Below are positions 19,644 through 29,382 of a stretch of DNA of 64,000 nt, piece by piece. The notes below the pieces were generated by a model that was not told the DNA's origin, did not search any database, and saw only the letters and a list, made by a program, of their open reading frames with translations. Position numbers and translations under genes: made by a program. The stretch spans positions 310,001-374,000 of the forward strand of contig NZ_BALC01000003.1 of the NCBI RefSeq assembly GCF_000612445.1, written 5' to 3'. How positions within the stretch are numbered: position 1 is the stretch's first letter; each line of letters starts with the position of its first letter. Origin of the DNA: Liquorilactobacillus sucicola DSM 21376 = JCM 15457. Its GTDB lineage: Bacteria > Bacillota > Bacilli > Lactobacillales > Lactobacillaceae.

Positions 19644-19805
19644 ATGTTGATTTCAGTCGAACAGGTAATATATCTAGTAGTTTTGATGGTGTTGATTTCT
19701 ATTTCTTTGGGTACTCTTATTGAATGTGTCACATTTCGCAAGGAAATTATGGAAAAAACTATTTTTAATAAGTCGTTTCGCAGGCTTATACACCATTTTT
19801 TCTAA
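19644..19805 (+). CDS. Small membrane protein, 53 residues, unknown
   Basis: A short ORF with a strong ribosome site (CAGGGAGG, seven bases before ATG). One hydrophobic helix spans about residues 5-27 (VEQVIYLVVLMVLISISLG and onward) and a basic tail follows (FRKEIMEKTIFNKSFRRLIHHFF). It is below the size usually called. I do not recognise a family. The palindrome upstream and the ferritin/OsmC neighbours suggest a metal or redox link, which is inference only. Confidence 0.6.
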   Translation: MLISVEQVIYLVVLMVLISISLGTLIECVTFRKEIMEKTIFNKSFRRLIHHFF

Positions 19806-20036
19806 GTGAATGTCGCTTAAGTAAGGTTTTATTCGAAGACGCGGGTATATTGTTTTTATGATGTGTAAGTGAAATCAGCGTAGCCTTTTTCAATTCTAAA
19901 AAAGGCGATGAGTTTAAAAACTCTGAGTGTTAATGACAAAAAATGAAATACGTTATTGCATGTATTCAAGTTATAAATAAGTGAATGTGGCAGTAGTTGA
20001 TGGATTTTGATGTTAAATGGATTGCGAATACAGATA

Positions 20037-20117
20037 GAATTTGACTTATGGAACACGTTTATACGGAATAAAAATAGGAACTGTGCCAAAATTTAACTTT
20101 TGGCACAGTTCCTATTT
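20037..20117 (-). repeat. Intergenic repeat copy R4 (partial)
   Basis: TTTGACTTATGGAACACGTTTATACGGAATAAAAATAGGAACTG in pieces matches the R1 core in reverse, ending in the hairpin AGGAACTGTGCC...GGCACAGTTCC. The far half of the palindrome is not recognisable. Confidence 0.7.
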
Positions 20118-20437
20118 TTTTATGTTATAAGTGTTTATTTTGAACCGTATTAAATTGACTGAAGATAGACTGGAAGAAATCAAGCGAATGACTAAGAGAT
20201 GCGCTATTAAAGGAGAGCGAGGATAAAGCAACCTTGTAATGTTCTGGTAAGTGTTCGTTTTACCTATCAAAAGTTAACAAAGATCAATGGTACGGAGCTG
20301 AGTGATTCTTGGAATTCACAAGCCAATCAGAAAGAGCTTATTCGATTAATTTATTGGGGGCAAAAAAGCCATAGATACTTTTGCAAGATAATTAATTTAG
20401 GTAAACAAACAGTAAAACAATACTTGCCTTTTTAACT
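20118..20437 (+). other. Possible decayed coding sequence
   Basis: No ORF with a ribosome site is present. Two fragments look protein-like when translated: LTEDRLEEIKRMTKRCAIKGERG near 20153-20226 (as two parts) and LIYWGQKSHRYF followed by NLGKQTVKQYLPF before 20435. They are in frames interrupted by stops. This could be a remnant of a gene or mobile element; no family is recognised. Confidence 0.3.
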
Positions 20438-20438
20438 C

Positions 20439-20466
20439 AAATATAATACTATATAGCATATAATAT
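20439..20466. promoter_or_regulatory. Putative PadR operator
   Basis: An AT-rich imperfect palindrome, AATATAATACTATATAG then CATATAATATT, lies 52 bases upstream of the padR start and overlaps possible -10 elements. PadR proteins usually repress their own operon from such sites. Confidence 0.4.
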
Positions 20467-20517
20467 TGTTGATAATAAATGTGATAGAGAATAAAAATGT
20501 CTTATGGGAGGGATACG

Positions 20518-20844
20518 ATGAAAATTCAGGTGACAGCAGATCTGCTTGACGGGTTGGTCTTAGCTTTGTTAAACAAAAAAGATTATTATGGTTATGCTTT
20601 GACGCAGGATATGCAGAAGGCAATTAGTATTTCGGAGTCAACAATGTATCCCGTTTTACGAAGGCTAAGAAGCAATGGATATCTAACAACATACGATCAG
20701 GCGTATCAGGGGAGAAATAGGCGCTACTACAAAATCACGGTCGAGGGGCAACAGCATCTCAAACGTGTGCTGGAAATGTGGACCAACTACAAACAAAGTC
20801 TGGATAAAGTATTTTTAGTATCGTCAAAGGGGGATGGACAATGA
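20518..20844 (+). CDS. PadR family transcriptional regulator
   Basis: A 108-residue PadR-type winged-helix repressor. The signature is LDGLVLALLNKKDYYGYALTQ followed by the recognition helix SESTMYPVLRRLRSNGYL and the wing GRNRRYYKITVEGQ. The ATG at 20518 has GGGAGGG six bases upstream. It overlaps the next gene by four bases (ATGA) and heads a four-gene envelope-stress-like operon. The inducing signal is unknown. Confidence 0.92.
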   Translation: MKIQVTADLLDGLVLALLNKKDYYGYALTQDMQKAISISESTMYPVLRRLRSNGYLTTYDQAYQGRNRRYYKITVEGQQHLKRVLEMWTNYKQSLDKVFLVSSKGDGQ

Positions 20845-21449
20845 AAGCCAGTCACGGTTATCTTAGCGAGCTCGAACACTATTTGAGCCCGTTGACATCT
20901 GAAGAAAAAGATGACGCAATAAATTTTTATAGTGAATATATAGAGGATGCTGGTTTGCAGACAAAAGAAGATATCGAGCGCAAACTAGGAACTGCTAGAC
21001 AATTAAGCCGTAAAATTTTAGCAGATCACTCGATCAAAGTTGATGAAGACAACCGACAAAAGAATAAAAAAACTTCTCCGCGATCTAATTCAAAAATGAT
21101 CTGGATAATAATTTTAGCGATCATTTCTGCACCAATGACGCTTGGAATTGGTGGAGTTCTCCTGTTATTAATCATGGTTGCAATCTTAACTGCTGCCATT
21201 GTTGCAGTTGCTGGTTTAGCAACATTGATCGTGGTTATGGCAATGTGTCTCTACACTGGTGCCTTATTGCTGTTCACACATTGGACTGTAGGAATGTTCT
21301 ATCTTGGATGTGGTCTCACAGCCTTGGGAGTCCTGTTAGTTGCTGTTCCACTGCTATATTGGCTTTGCAGCGTAATCATGCAGATTGTTGCAAATTTTGC
21401 GCGCTATCTGTATCGCAGATTTTCTAAGCGACGTCAAAGGGAGGTCTGA
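20841..21449 (+). CDS. DUF1700 (HAAS) family membrane protein
   Basis: A 202-residue protein. The N-terminal helical HAAS domain (about 1-75) reads YLSELEHYLSPLTSEEKDDA and FYSEYIEDAG, and is followed by a basic linker and four hydrophobic helices. This family is habitually encoded between a PadR regulator and a DUF4097 protein, as here, and is thought to act with them in membrane signalling or homeostasis. It overlaps padR by four bases. Confidence 0.88.
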   Translation: MKASHGYLSELEHYLSPLTSEEKDDAINFYSEYIEDAGLQTKEDIERKLGTARQLSRKILADHSIKVDEDNRQKNKKTSPRSNSKMIWIIILAIISAPMTLGIGGVLLLLIMVAILTAAIVAVAGLATLIVVMAMCLYTGALLLFTHWTVGMFYLGCGLTALGVLLVAVPLLYWLCSVIMQIVANFARYLYRRFSKRRQREV

Positions 21450-21455
21450 ATAGTA

Positions 21456-22403
21456 ATGAAAAGAACATTTAAGCTGGGTTGGTTCATTCTGATAATTGGA
21501 CTTCTTTTGCTTGTCTTAGGGAAGATCATGCATGGGTCAAAAGAAGTTAGCTTCGATAATTGGAAACCAAAAGTCGAACAATATGCTACTACAGTTAGTA
21601 AGAAGTATACTAAAATTGGTAGGTTTACCAAAATTGATGTTAGGACAACTGAAGCTGATATTGAAATTGTGCAGGGGAACAAGTATGCGGTGGAATATGT
21701 CGGCAGGTCAAATAATAAGCCGAGCGTAAAGGTAGAAAAGGAAAAGCTGATCGTGAAGCAAGCTGAGAGTGGATTTAATGAATTCCATCTTGGTTTCAGC
21801 TATAATGACGATAGTGATGACGTAGGAAGAATAGTTATCAGTGTTCCACAAAACACTTCCTTGAATGAGCTGGATGCAAAATCTGGAGGGGGAGATGTGA
21901 AAGTGGATGATCAAAAAATAAATAGTCTAAAACTTTCCAGCAGTGACGGAGATATCGCTTTTACGCAGGCAACTGTTGCTAAGGCAAGAATAGATGTGGC
22001 TGACGGCGATGTGGCTTTCAATGAAGTACATCTAGGCTCAGGAACGATTTCACAAAATGATGGTGACCTAGTAATGAAAAATGGGGAGCTCAAACAAGTT
22101 GAAGCACGGAACCAAGACGGGGATGTTAGTTATACAGAGACGACTTTAAATGGTGGCCGACTTGAAATGCAAGATGGTGATTTTACAGCCAAGCAAGTTA
22201 AGGTGCGCGGTTCTTACAGCGTCAGCAATAGTGACGGTGATAATAGTGTCGAAAATTCTCAAGTAGGCGGTTACCGCTTAACAACATCAGATGGGAACAA
22301 TAGACTGTTTGAGCGCAGTTCAGAAAGTGATCTGACATGGAATAACAAAACGACTGATATTTTAAAATTATCAACGATTGACGGCGATAATGAAGTTAAA
22401 TAG
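21456..22403 (+). CDS. DUF4097 beta-helix protein with repeated DGD motifs
   Basis: A 315-residue protein with one N-terminal membrane helix (about 6-25) and an extracytoplasmic DUF4097 domain. From about residue 160 it shows a run of roughly 20-residue units each carrying DGD or DGN (SSSDGDIAF, VADGDVAF, QNDGDLVM, NQDGDVSY, MQDGDFTA, NSDGDNSV, TSDGNNRL, TIDGDNEV). This indicates a regular beta-helix with an Asp-Gly turn in each rung. The family is of unknown function; 'adhesin' labels are not proven. GGGAGGTC precedes the start region. Confidence 0.88.
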   Translation: MKRTFKLGWFILIIGLLLLVLGKIMHGSKEVSFDNWKPKVEQYATTVSKKYTKIGRFTKIDVRTTEADIEIVQGNKYAVEYVGRSNNKPSVKVEKEKLIVKQAESGFNEFHLGFSYNDDSDDVGRIVISVPQNTSLNELDAKSGGGDVKVDDQKINSLKLSSSDGDIAFTQATVAKARIDVADGDVAFNEVHLGSGTISQNDGDLVMKNGELKQVEARNQDGDVSYTETTLNGGRLEMQDGDFTAKQVKVRGSYSVSNSDGDNSVENSQVGGYRLTTSDGNNRLFERSSESDLTWNNKTTDILKLSTIDGDNEVK

Positions 22404-22420
22404 AAAGGATTGATTGGACT

Positions 22421-22666
22421 ATGAAAAAGAAATTAACTAAATCTGATGATAAGGTCTTTGCAGGTGTTTTTGGAGGAGTGGCTGAATATTTTGGATGGGA
22501 CAAGTCATGGACGAGAATTGTCGGAGCATTGCTGATCGTTTTTCCAGGAAATGTTTTTTTGGGCCTTTTAGTATATATCATTGCAGCTGTTGTGATGCCC
22601 GAAAAGGGTGATACCAATCATCGGGATGATGACGATGATATTATTGAAGGCGAATTTAGAGAATAA
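22421..22666 (+). CDS. PspC domain protein
   Basis: An 81-residue PspC-domain membrane protein: KLTKSDDKVFAGVFGGVAEYF is the conserved amphipathic start, followed by a hydrophobic helix (about 38-60) and an acidic tail (HRDDDDDIIEGEFRE). PspC proteins participate in envelope-stress responses. AGAAAGGA precedes the ATG. It is the last gene of the PadR operon; repeat copy R5 follows after about 160 bases. Confidence 0.9.
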   Translation: MKKKLTKSDDKVFAGVFGGVAEYFGWDKSWTRIVGALLIVFPGNVFLGLLVYIIAAVVMPEKGDTNHRDDDDDIIEGEFRE

Positions 22667-22827
22667 AAAAATAATTAAATAGATTTAGACTGCTTTGTTT
22701 GAATTCAAAAAAACTTGATTAAAAAAATGATTTTGTTACACTTATTCGAGTGCGGGTTTATTTTTAATCGAAGAACATGAATCTAGCATTCAAATAAACT
22801 GATAAACTTAGCAGTGTATTTTAATGT

Positions 22828-23000
22828 TGGAGCTGGGTCAAAAGTTAAATTTTAACCTAGCTCCTCTATTTATTTTGTACAAAAGGGTTCCTTAAGTCAA
22901 AATTATCCGTCTATTGCGAACTACTCATAGCTAAAGTACGGCGCTATGTAAGTGGTTTCGTGTAGTACTCAAATTTTACCGATTTATGTACACTCCCTTT
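22828..23000 (+). repeat. Intergenic repeat copy R5 (full length)
   Basis: The hairpin GGAGCTGGGTCAAAAG...TTTTAACCTAGCTCC (22829-22864) is followed by the palindrome starting CTTAAGTCAAAATTATCCGTC and ending CAAATTTTACCGATTTATG, then ACACTCCCTTT. The inner ACTCATAGC...GCTATG stem is kept. Confidence 0.8.
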
Positions 23001-23052
23001 CCCTTTTTCGGTTAAAAACAAACCAAGCATAATTTTATATTGGAGGGATTTT

Positions 23053-24458
23053 TTGAAAAGGGATATTTTCAAAAAAGAGTCTATTGACACGTTTCTTAAG
23101 GCAGATGCAAGGTTGATGAGAACCTTGCATACCAAGGACCTGATTGCTTTAGGAATTGGTGCTGTAATTGGAACAGGGATCTTTATTCTCCCTGGGCATG
23201 AGGCAGCACAGCACGCCGGGCCAGCAGTGGCAATTTCCTTTTTGCTTGCAGCTTTAGTTTCAGGACTGGTTGGAATGGCATATGCTGAATTTTCCTCAGC
23301 AATGCCTGTTGCAGGTTCAGCCTATTCATTCGGTTCAGTTGTCTACGGTGAGATCATAGGCTGGATCTTAGGCTGGGCGCTTATTCTGGAATATTTTTTA
23401 GCAGTTTCTGCCGAAGCAACCGGATTTGCAGCGTATTTTAATAATAATATTTTGGCAGCAATTGGATTTGAACTGCCTAAGTTTTTGCAGACAGGGCCTC
23501 TCGAACATGGAGTTGTCAATTTGACAGCTGTTCTGATTGTTTTGCTGGTGGCCTTCATAATAGGTCAGGGAACGATGCTTTCTAAAAAAGTTGAAAACAT
23601 CGCGGTAGTTGTTAAGGTTTCGATTATAGTGTTATTTATTATTGTTGGTCTTTTTTACATTAAATCAACAAATTATACACCTTTTTATCCTGAGCAATTT
23701 CATGGGGCCCCTTTGGTTTAGGCGGGATTTCAACGGCAGCGGCGACCGTCTTTTTTGCATTTATAGGTTTTGATGCGTTAGCAGCGAATTCGGCAGAGAC
23801 AGTTGATCCACATAAAAATGTTGTACGCGGTGTCTTAGGGACGGTCGTCATTGCAGTTGTTTTATATGTCTCATTTACGCTTGTCTTAACGGGAATAGTG
23901 AACTATAAGGATTTGAATGTAGATGATCCTGCAGCATATGCATTGAAAGTTATAAATCTTTCAAGTTGGAACAAGTTAATTACTATTGGAGCACTGATAG
24001 GGATTTTTACGGCGATGTTAACGATGTTTTTTGGAGGATCACGGCTTGTATATGCTTTGGGTCGAGATGGGCTGTTGCCAGGCAATTTTGGCAAGGTTAG
24101 CAAGAAAAACAAGGTACCAATGAGAGCTGTGGTTCTCGCAACCATTGTCCAAGCTGCCTTCGCTGGTTTTGTACCCTTGACAGAATTGGCAGCATTGATC
24201 AATGCGGGAACGCTGTTAGCCTTTGCTTTTATTTCATTCGGTGTAATTCCATTGAGGAGGCGGAAGGACATTCATAATAATGGCTTCAAAATGCCTTTTT
24301 ATCCGTTTTTGCCGATCTTAGCTGGCAGTTGCAGTATCTATTTCATTTGGATGCTGCCATCCTTAACTAAAATCTGGGTTTCTATTTGGATACTAGCCGG
24401 TATTATTATTTATTTTGTTTATGGGATTAGACACTCGAATTTGCAAAAAAATAAATAA
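23053..24458 (+). pseudogene. APC family amino acid permease (frameshifted)
   Basis: An amino-acid/polyamine permease of about 468 residues in two frames. The first frame (to 23721) has the family start ALGIGAVIGTGIFILPGHEAA and ends FHGAPLV. The second frame resumes as PFGLGGISTAAATVFFAFIGFD, which is the expected next segment, and runs to 24458. One added base in the G4C4 tract at 23704-23711 (reading HGGPFGLGG) restores a single protein. The TTG start at 23053 has GGAGGGA five bases upstream. It is either a one-base assembly error or a recent inactivation. The substrate is not predictable; the cationic amino-acid (CAT-like) subgroup is possible. Confidence 0.85.
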
Positions 24459-24609
24459 ACTATGTAAAAAAATAGTGCTTGCGATATTGATATTTAATAT
24501 TTCAGAAAATCAATGGCCAGTGAACAGGGATAACACATGCTTAAACAGAAAAAAGCTAACTGTTGAATACAGTTGATTCATATAGCATAGAACTTAAAAT
24601 ATAAACACT

Positions 24610-24800
24610 GGATCAAAACGAAGTACCCTATAGTAGTTAGACAAAAATCTAATTATTATGGGGTACTTCATTTTGGAGTGCCACAGAAAGGTTAAATCTT
24701 GCTCCAGTCCTCTATTAATGCTATATAAGTGTATTAAATTAAGTGCGATCTAGAACACATTTGTACAAAATAAAAAGGGAGCTAAGTTAAAATTTAATTT
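24610..24800. repeat. Palindrome copy P2 and degenerate repeat copy R6 between convergent genes
   Basis: GAAGTACCCTATAGTAGTTAGAC at 24620-24642 (in two parts GAAGTACCCTATAG and TAGTTAGAC) pairs with AATTATTATGGGGTACTTC at 24651-24669. It is flanked by CTGGATCAAAA and a far TTGCTCCAG. The stretch 24752-24790 (GAACACATTTGTACAAAAT, then AGGGAGCTAAGTTAAAATT) is a decayed reverse copy of the R family. Together they separate the APC and MATE genes. Confidence 0.5.
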
Positions 24801-24838
24801 TTATGTTTAAGCTTACTGTAGTTTTGACAATCATTCGT

Positions 24839-26200
24839 TTAGTCGGGCATTTGCGCGCCTCTTTGTTGGAGTTGAGACATTTTTCTAACTTGTCGAATTG
24901 CTCTCCAAAAGCGATAGGCTAATGTCAGAATGCCCCCGAGCCAAGCCAATGGAGCCGAAAGGCAGATGCCGACATATCCCCAGATACTGACTAAGATGAT
25001 TGCTGCAAGAGCGCGCATTAGTAGTTCAATTAGGCCTGCAATCATCGGAAGTAAATTGTAATTCAATCCTTGTAATGTAAAACGCAAGATAAATAGGCCG
25101 GAGAGCAGAACATACCAAGGTGTTACAAGCGCAAAGTAAGTTTGCGTCAAGTTTAAAAGTTCTTTTCCAGGATTTGAAATAAATAGATAGGTCAGTTGGC
25201 TGCTGCTCAAGAGGATAAGCAATGTGATAATAATACTTGTCATCACAGATACAATAAATGTTTGTTTGATGCCTAGTAAAACACGCTGATATTTTTGACC
25301 ACCAGCATTTTGAGCAACGTAAGTACCTAAAGCAGTACCCAAAGCTGACATTGGAAGCATTGACAACTGATCTATCTTTGAGGCAACCGAAAAAGCTGCA
25401 ATAGCCTCTGTACCAAGCTGGTTTAGGGAGCGTTGGACCAGAATTGCACCAATTGCAATGATGGAAAATTGCAACCCCATCGGTATTCCAGAAGCCAGCT
25501 GGATCTTGATCTCTTTAAAAGCTAGATGCTGCGGTTTGTGCCAATAAAGCAATGGTACGTGACGATAAATATGGTAAATACAAAGAATTGCCGAAATAAA
25601 CTGGGCACAGACAGTTGCAAGCGCAGAGCCGGCAATGCCCCAATGAAAAACTAAAATGAAGACAAAATTGAATAGGATATTAGCGATGCTAGAGATTCCA
25701 AGGAAAATTAATGGTGTACGACTATTGCCGATTGAACGTAGCATATTAGATAAAAAATTGAAAGTCATTGAGATCGGAATTCCGGCGAAGATAATGCTTA
25801 TATATGTTTGAGCCTGGACAAGAATAAGTGACGGGGTTCCCAATAATTTTAAAATATCATCCGCTAATATGATACCGGAAATCATCAGAATAAAGGCTAT
25901 GAGCAGTGCTAAAATAGCGCTGACTCCAAAGCGTCGACTGACTTGTTGTGGATTCTGCGAACCAAAAGAATTGGCTACCAGAAGTCCCATACCCGCGGTT
26001 GTTCCTTGTGCAAATCCAATGATAAAACCGACTAAACTTGTTGTGCTTCCAATAGCAGCTACCGCATTCTTCCCCATCAACTGACCAACGATCATGATGT
26101 CAGAAAAATTATACAGTTGCTGCAATAAACCGCTCAACAAAATCGGCCATCCAAAGTTGAGAATTATTTTCCAAGGCTTACCTACAGTTAAAATTGTCAT
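24839..26200 (-). CDS. MATE family efflux transporter
   Basis: A 453-residue protein with about twelve membrane helices arranged as two similar halves, typical of MATE exporters that expel drugs or metabolites using an ion gradient. Family landmarks are ILNFGWPILLSGLLQQLYNF and NFSDIMIVGQLMGKNAVAAIG at the N terminus. AGGAGG precedes the ATG. It ends a minus-strand block and converges with the APC permease. No adjacent regulator is visible, so the substrate is unknown. Confidence 0.92.
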   Translation of the reverse strand: MTILTVGKPWKIILNFGWPILLSGLLQQLYNFSDIMIVGQLMGKNAVAAIGSTTSLVGFIIGFAQGTTAGMGLLVANSFGSQNPQQVSRRFGVSAILALLIAFILMISGIILADDILKLLGTPSLILVQAQTYISIIFAGIPISMTFNFLSNMLRSIGNSRTPLIFLGISSIANILFNFVFILVFHWGIAGSALATVCAQFISAILCIYHIYRHVPLLYWHKPQHLAFKEIKIQLASGIPMGLQFSIIAIGAILVQRSLNQLGTEAIAAFSVASKIDQLSMLPMSALGTALGTYVAQNAGGQKYQRVLLGIKQTFIVSVMTSIIITLLILLSSSQLTYLFISNPGKELLNLTQTYFALVTPWYVLLSGLFILRFTLQGLNYNLLPMIAGLIELLMRALAAIILVSIWGYVGICLSAPLAWLGGILTLAYRFWRAIRQVRKMSQLQQRGAQMPD

Positions 26201-26267
26201 TTCCTCCTATGAATAGATGTATTCGATGACTCGCTAGTATAGCAGTATTATATAGCATTAACCAAGG

Positions 26268-27089
26268 CTACTTAATAGCACCTTCAGTAACACTTGTCAT
26301 AACTTGTTTTTGCAGGAGCAAGAAAAGGGCGATAATCGGTATCATGGATAAAACTAATCCAGCTAGTGCGAGCTGCCATTCACTATTGGTTTCACCGAAG
26401 AAAGAATACATTTTGAGTGGAATAGTGTACATACCATCTTTATTAACGACAAGTGAGGGCAATAGGTAATCATTCCATATTTTCATTGAATTTAAGATAA
26501 TAACGGTACCGGTCATCGGACTTACAGCTGGAAAAATAACGTGGATAAAGGTTTTTAAGGGATAAGCTCCATCCAAGGCTGCCGCCTCATCCAAACTTTT
26601 GGGGACACCTTGAAAAGCACCATAGTAAAGAATGATAGATAGACTGACTGATAAGCCAGTATTCATAATGATTAAACTGGTTCTATTTAAAAAATCGACT
26701 TTTCCAAAAATTGAGAGTAAGGGGATCATGATTGATTGGAAAGGAATCAGCATTGTACCCGCACAAACATAATAAATGATAGAACTAAAAGGACCTTTTA
26801 CTCGCGAAATAGCATACGCGGCAGCAGCTGAAACGACAGTGATCAAACCAACACTGCCTATTGTAATTAATAATGAATTAAGAAAGCTGTGAGCAAAATC
26901 CAAGGCTTGAAAAGCAGTCTTAAAATTAGCTAAAGAGAAGTCTTTCGTGAACCAGAGCGGGTTTTGGAATACCCCTCGTTTTCCTTTCATCGAGTTGATC
27001 AGTACGATCGCAAAGGGGTACACCCAAAACAATCCAATGACACTGAAAATAGCTATACTCAAATACTTCAAGCTTCTTTTTTTCGGCAT
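26268..27089 (-). CDS. Carbohydrate ABC transporter permease (MalG/MsmG type)
   Basis: A 273-residue permease with six helices. The conserved EAA loop is SLDEAAALDGAYPLKTF followed by HVIFPAVSP, which docks to the ATPase. It works with the MalF-type permease immediately upstream (one-base gap) and the binding protein, forming a sugar importer of the CUT1 class. The ATPase is encoded divergently at 29383. The sugar is unknown; the class handles oligosaccharides or glycerol-phosphate derivatives. Confidence 0.92.
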   Translation of the reverse strand: MPKKRSLKYLSIAIFSVIGLFWVYPFAIVLINSMKGKRGVFQNPLWFTKDFSLANFKTAFQALDFAHSFLNSLLITIGSVGLITVVSAAAAYAISRVKGPFSSIIYYVCAGTMLIPFQSIMIPLLSIFGKVDFLNRTSLIIMNTGLSVSLSIILYYGAFQGVPKSLDEAAALDGAYPLKTFIHVIFPAVSPMTGTVIILNSMKIWNDYLLPSLVVNKDGMYTIPLKMYSFFGETNSEWQLALAGLVLSMIPIIALFLLLQKQVMTSVTEGAIK

Positions 27090-27090
27090 A

Positions 27091-27953
27091 TTAGTTCTCC
27101 CCCCGTCTGGAAAGTGCTAGTTGCAGAAATGATACTAGAGTAACGCAGAAGAAGAGAATAATTCCTGCAGCCTGTGCATACCCCTGCTGAAAATTAACAA
27201 AGGCAGTGTTATAAATATACATAGAAATCATTTCGGTTGAACGATAAGGCCCTCCATTAGTTAAGGCCAAGTTCTGTTCATAGAGTTTGAATGAATTTGC
27301 TAAAGTTAAAAATAAGCTGATTGTAAACGCTGGAGCAAGTTGAGGTAACTTGATAAAGAAGAGGATCTGCCTGCGATTGGCACCATCAAGACGAGCCGCT
27401 TGAATTGTGTTTTGCGGGATTGAATTTAAAAATGAAACATAAATCAACATGATATAGCCGCTCATTTGCCAAACAAATAAAATGACGATCCCCCAGAAAC
27501 CAGTGCGTGGATCACTGAGCCAGCCATTGAAAAAGCTTAGATGTAAGCCGCTGCCAATTGCTTTAAAGGCAGAAGTGAAGATAAATTGCCAGATGAATCC
27601 AAGCAAGATACCTCCAATCAAATTAGGCATGAAGAAAATAGTTCGCAAAGCTTTATTAAAACGATTATCTGAACTCGTAACAATCAAGCAAAAGCCAAGC
27701 CGATTAGATTTATTAGAAGAACAGAAACGACTGAGAATTTGACGGTCAACCATAAACTTTGCAGAAAAATCGTATCCCGAAAAAGAATTTGATAGTTTTT
27801 GAAGCCGATAAATGAGGCCCGCAGCCCATTTGAATCAGTGAATGAATAATAAATACCAATTAAAAACGGTAGAGCAATAATCAGAATAATAAAAAGCAAG
27901 GCAGGTAATACGAACGCCCAGTACTGGTGTTTTTTTATAAGCATATCTTTCAC
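27091..27953 (-). pseudogene. Carbohydrate ABC transporter permease (MalF/MsmF type, frameshifted)
   Basis: The upstream frame (27953-27684) encodes MKDMLIKKHQYWAFVLPALL through LIGLAFA, and the downstream frame continues LIVTSSDNRFNKALRTIFF to the normal C terminus with the EAA-type loop QAARLDGANRRQILFFIKL. One extra T near 27686-27687 would join them as GLAFALIVTSS, giving about 287 residues, normal for the family. The start overlaps the binding-protein gene stop by four bases. Whether the transporter is really broken depends on this one base. Confidence 0.85.
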
Positions 27954-29248
27954 TCCCCACTCTGAATCTCGCGCAACTGACGGTACTTAGTCGTTACGAC
28001 CTTCTCTAATTGTTTCCAAGTGATGTCGTAGACAAAATAACGCTGAATATATGGGCCAAGAACCTGCGTCGAAAAGCCGTTAGGATACTGTTTGTGAATA
28101 GGAGCACGTGCGTTTTTTGCAGAGCCGATACGGTAAATATCTTTTGATAGGTCATCAGGCAAACGCGTAACATCAAAATTCTTGGTGGCGGGCACGAAAC
28201 GCATCTCATTGATAATGACATTTTCGGCATCTCTTGAGGTAAACATCCAATTTACGAAATCTTTTGCTGCTTTTTCACGCTTAGGATGGTCATTAGTGAC
28301 ACCTAAGTACCACGAGGATCCGGTGAGTAGACGATCAGACCCATCATTTTTGGTAAAGAATGGTAACATTCCCAGATTCTTTTGAACAAATCCCTTTTCG
28401 ATCCCGTCAAGTGTTGGGACAATCCAGTTTCCTTGTGGAATCATTGCAACTTTTCCGTTGTAGAAAAGATCTTGAACAGAAGGATCATATTTGACTGACA
28501 AGATAGGTTGGACACTATAATTTCTTATCAAAGTGTAATAAGCATGCATTTGAGTTCCATATTTCCAGGGAAATTCTGTACTCTTAAAAGCCTTGACTTG
28601 GTCATTATCATACGCTTGTGAGGTGAATTGAGCTGAAACCGAAGCGATAGAATTAGTATCAGCTCCGTTAAATCCGAATACCCCGCTTAAACCTAACTTG
28701 TCTTTTTGCGCATCTATCTTTTTGACTGCACGTACAAAATCGGCATAGTTGTGGATTGCAGCAGCATTAACACCTGCTTTAGCGAAAACAGCTTTATTGT
28801 AAGACCAGCCATAAGCCTCTAAGTCAACAGGAAGGCCAACAAGCCGTTTCTCCGATATCCCACCGCTACGCAAACTCGGTAGAATAGTCTTAGTAGCCGG
28901 CAATCCCTGTAAGCTAACTAAATGGTCTTTATAACGATCGATCTCAGGTAATCCGCCAAGCATGATGATATCCGGTGCTTCACCAGAAGCAAACTTTGCT
29001 TGAAGTGCGGCAGCACCACCACCCTGACCAGAAGTTGTTATCTGAATAGAGACATTGGGATGCTCTTTAGTATACATTTTTGCTAACTTTTGATATTGAC
29101 TGCTTATTTCTGGCTTCTGGTTAAAAAAATTGAGCTTGATCTTATTACTATTGCTTTGTTGTGAGTTGGAGCTGCATCCTGCTATGAAAAATATTGGTAT
29201 TATCAATACAAAGAAAAGCGTACTGAGTTTGCGACGCATGAAAGTCAT
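27950..29248 (-). CDS. Carbohydrate ABC transporter substrate-binding lipoprotein
   Basis: A 432-residue CUT1 sugar-binding protein. The signal peptide ends FFIAGC with the lipidated cysteine at residue 25, counting from the ATG at 29248. That start is preferred because GAGGGGG lies six to seven bases upstream; a longer frame begins at 29290. Family features are LNFFNQKPEISSQYQKLAK, the APDIIMLGG strand and MIPQGNWIVPTL. It is the first gene of the minus-strand sugar operon (binding protein, MalF, MalG). The ligand cannot be named. Confidence 0.9.
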   Translation of the reverse strand: MTFMRRKLSTLFFVLIIPIFFIAGCSSNSQQSNSNKIKLNFFNQKPEISSQYQKLAKMYTKEHPNVSIQITTSGQGGGAAALQAKFASGEAPDIIMLGGLPEIDRYKDHLVSLQGLPATKTILPSLRSGGISEKRLVGLPVDLEAYGWSYNKAVFAKAGVNAAAIHNYADFVRAVKKIDAQKDKLGLSGVFGFNGADTNSIASVSAQFTSQAYDNDQVKAFKSTEFPWKYGTQMHAYYTLIRNYSVQPILSVKYDPSVQDLFYNGKVAMIPQGNWIVPTLDGIEKGFVQKNLGMLPFFTKNDGSDRLLTGSSWYLGVTNDHPKREKAAKDFVNWMFTSRDAENVIINEMRFVPATKNFDVTRLPDDLSKDIYRIGSAKNARAPIHKQYPNGFSTQVLGPYIQRYFVYDITWKQLEKVVTTKYRQLREIQSGE

Positions 29249-29382
29249 TCTACCGCCCCCCTCATTCTTCTTGCTTGCTAATAAAGTCAACGATTCGTTA
29301 TAATTCTTATCATAATCTTATAGTGTTATTATGAAACATGAGGTAGGCAAAATCAAAGAATACACACAAGGGGGCCGTACTA

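Noticed and set aside
20153-20435. Transposase remnant
   Set aside because: The fragments look protein-like but I could not recognise any transposase motif, so it is listed only as a possible decayed sequence.
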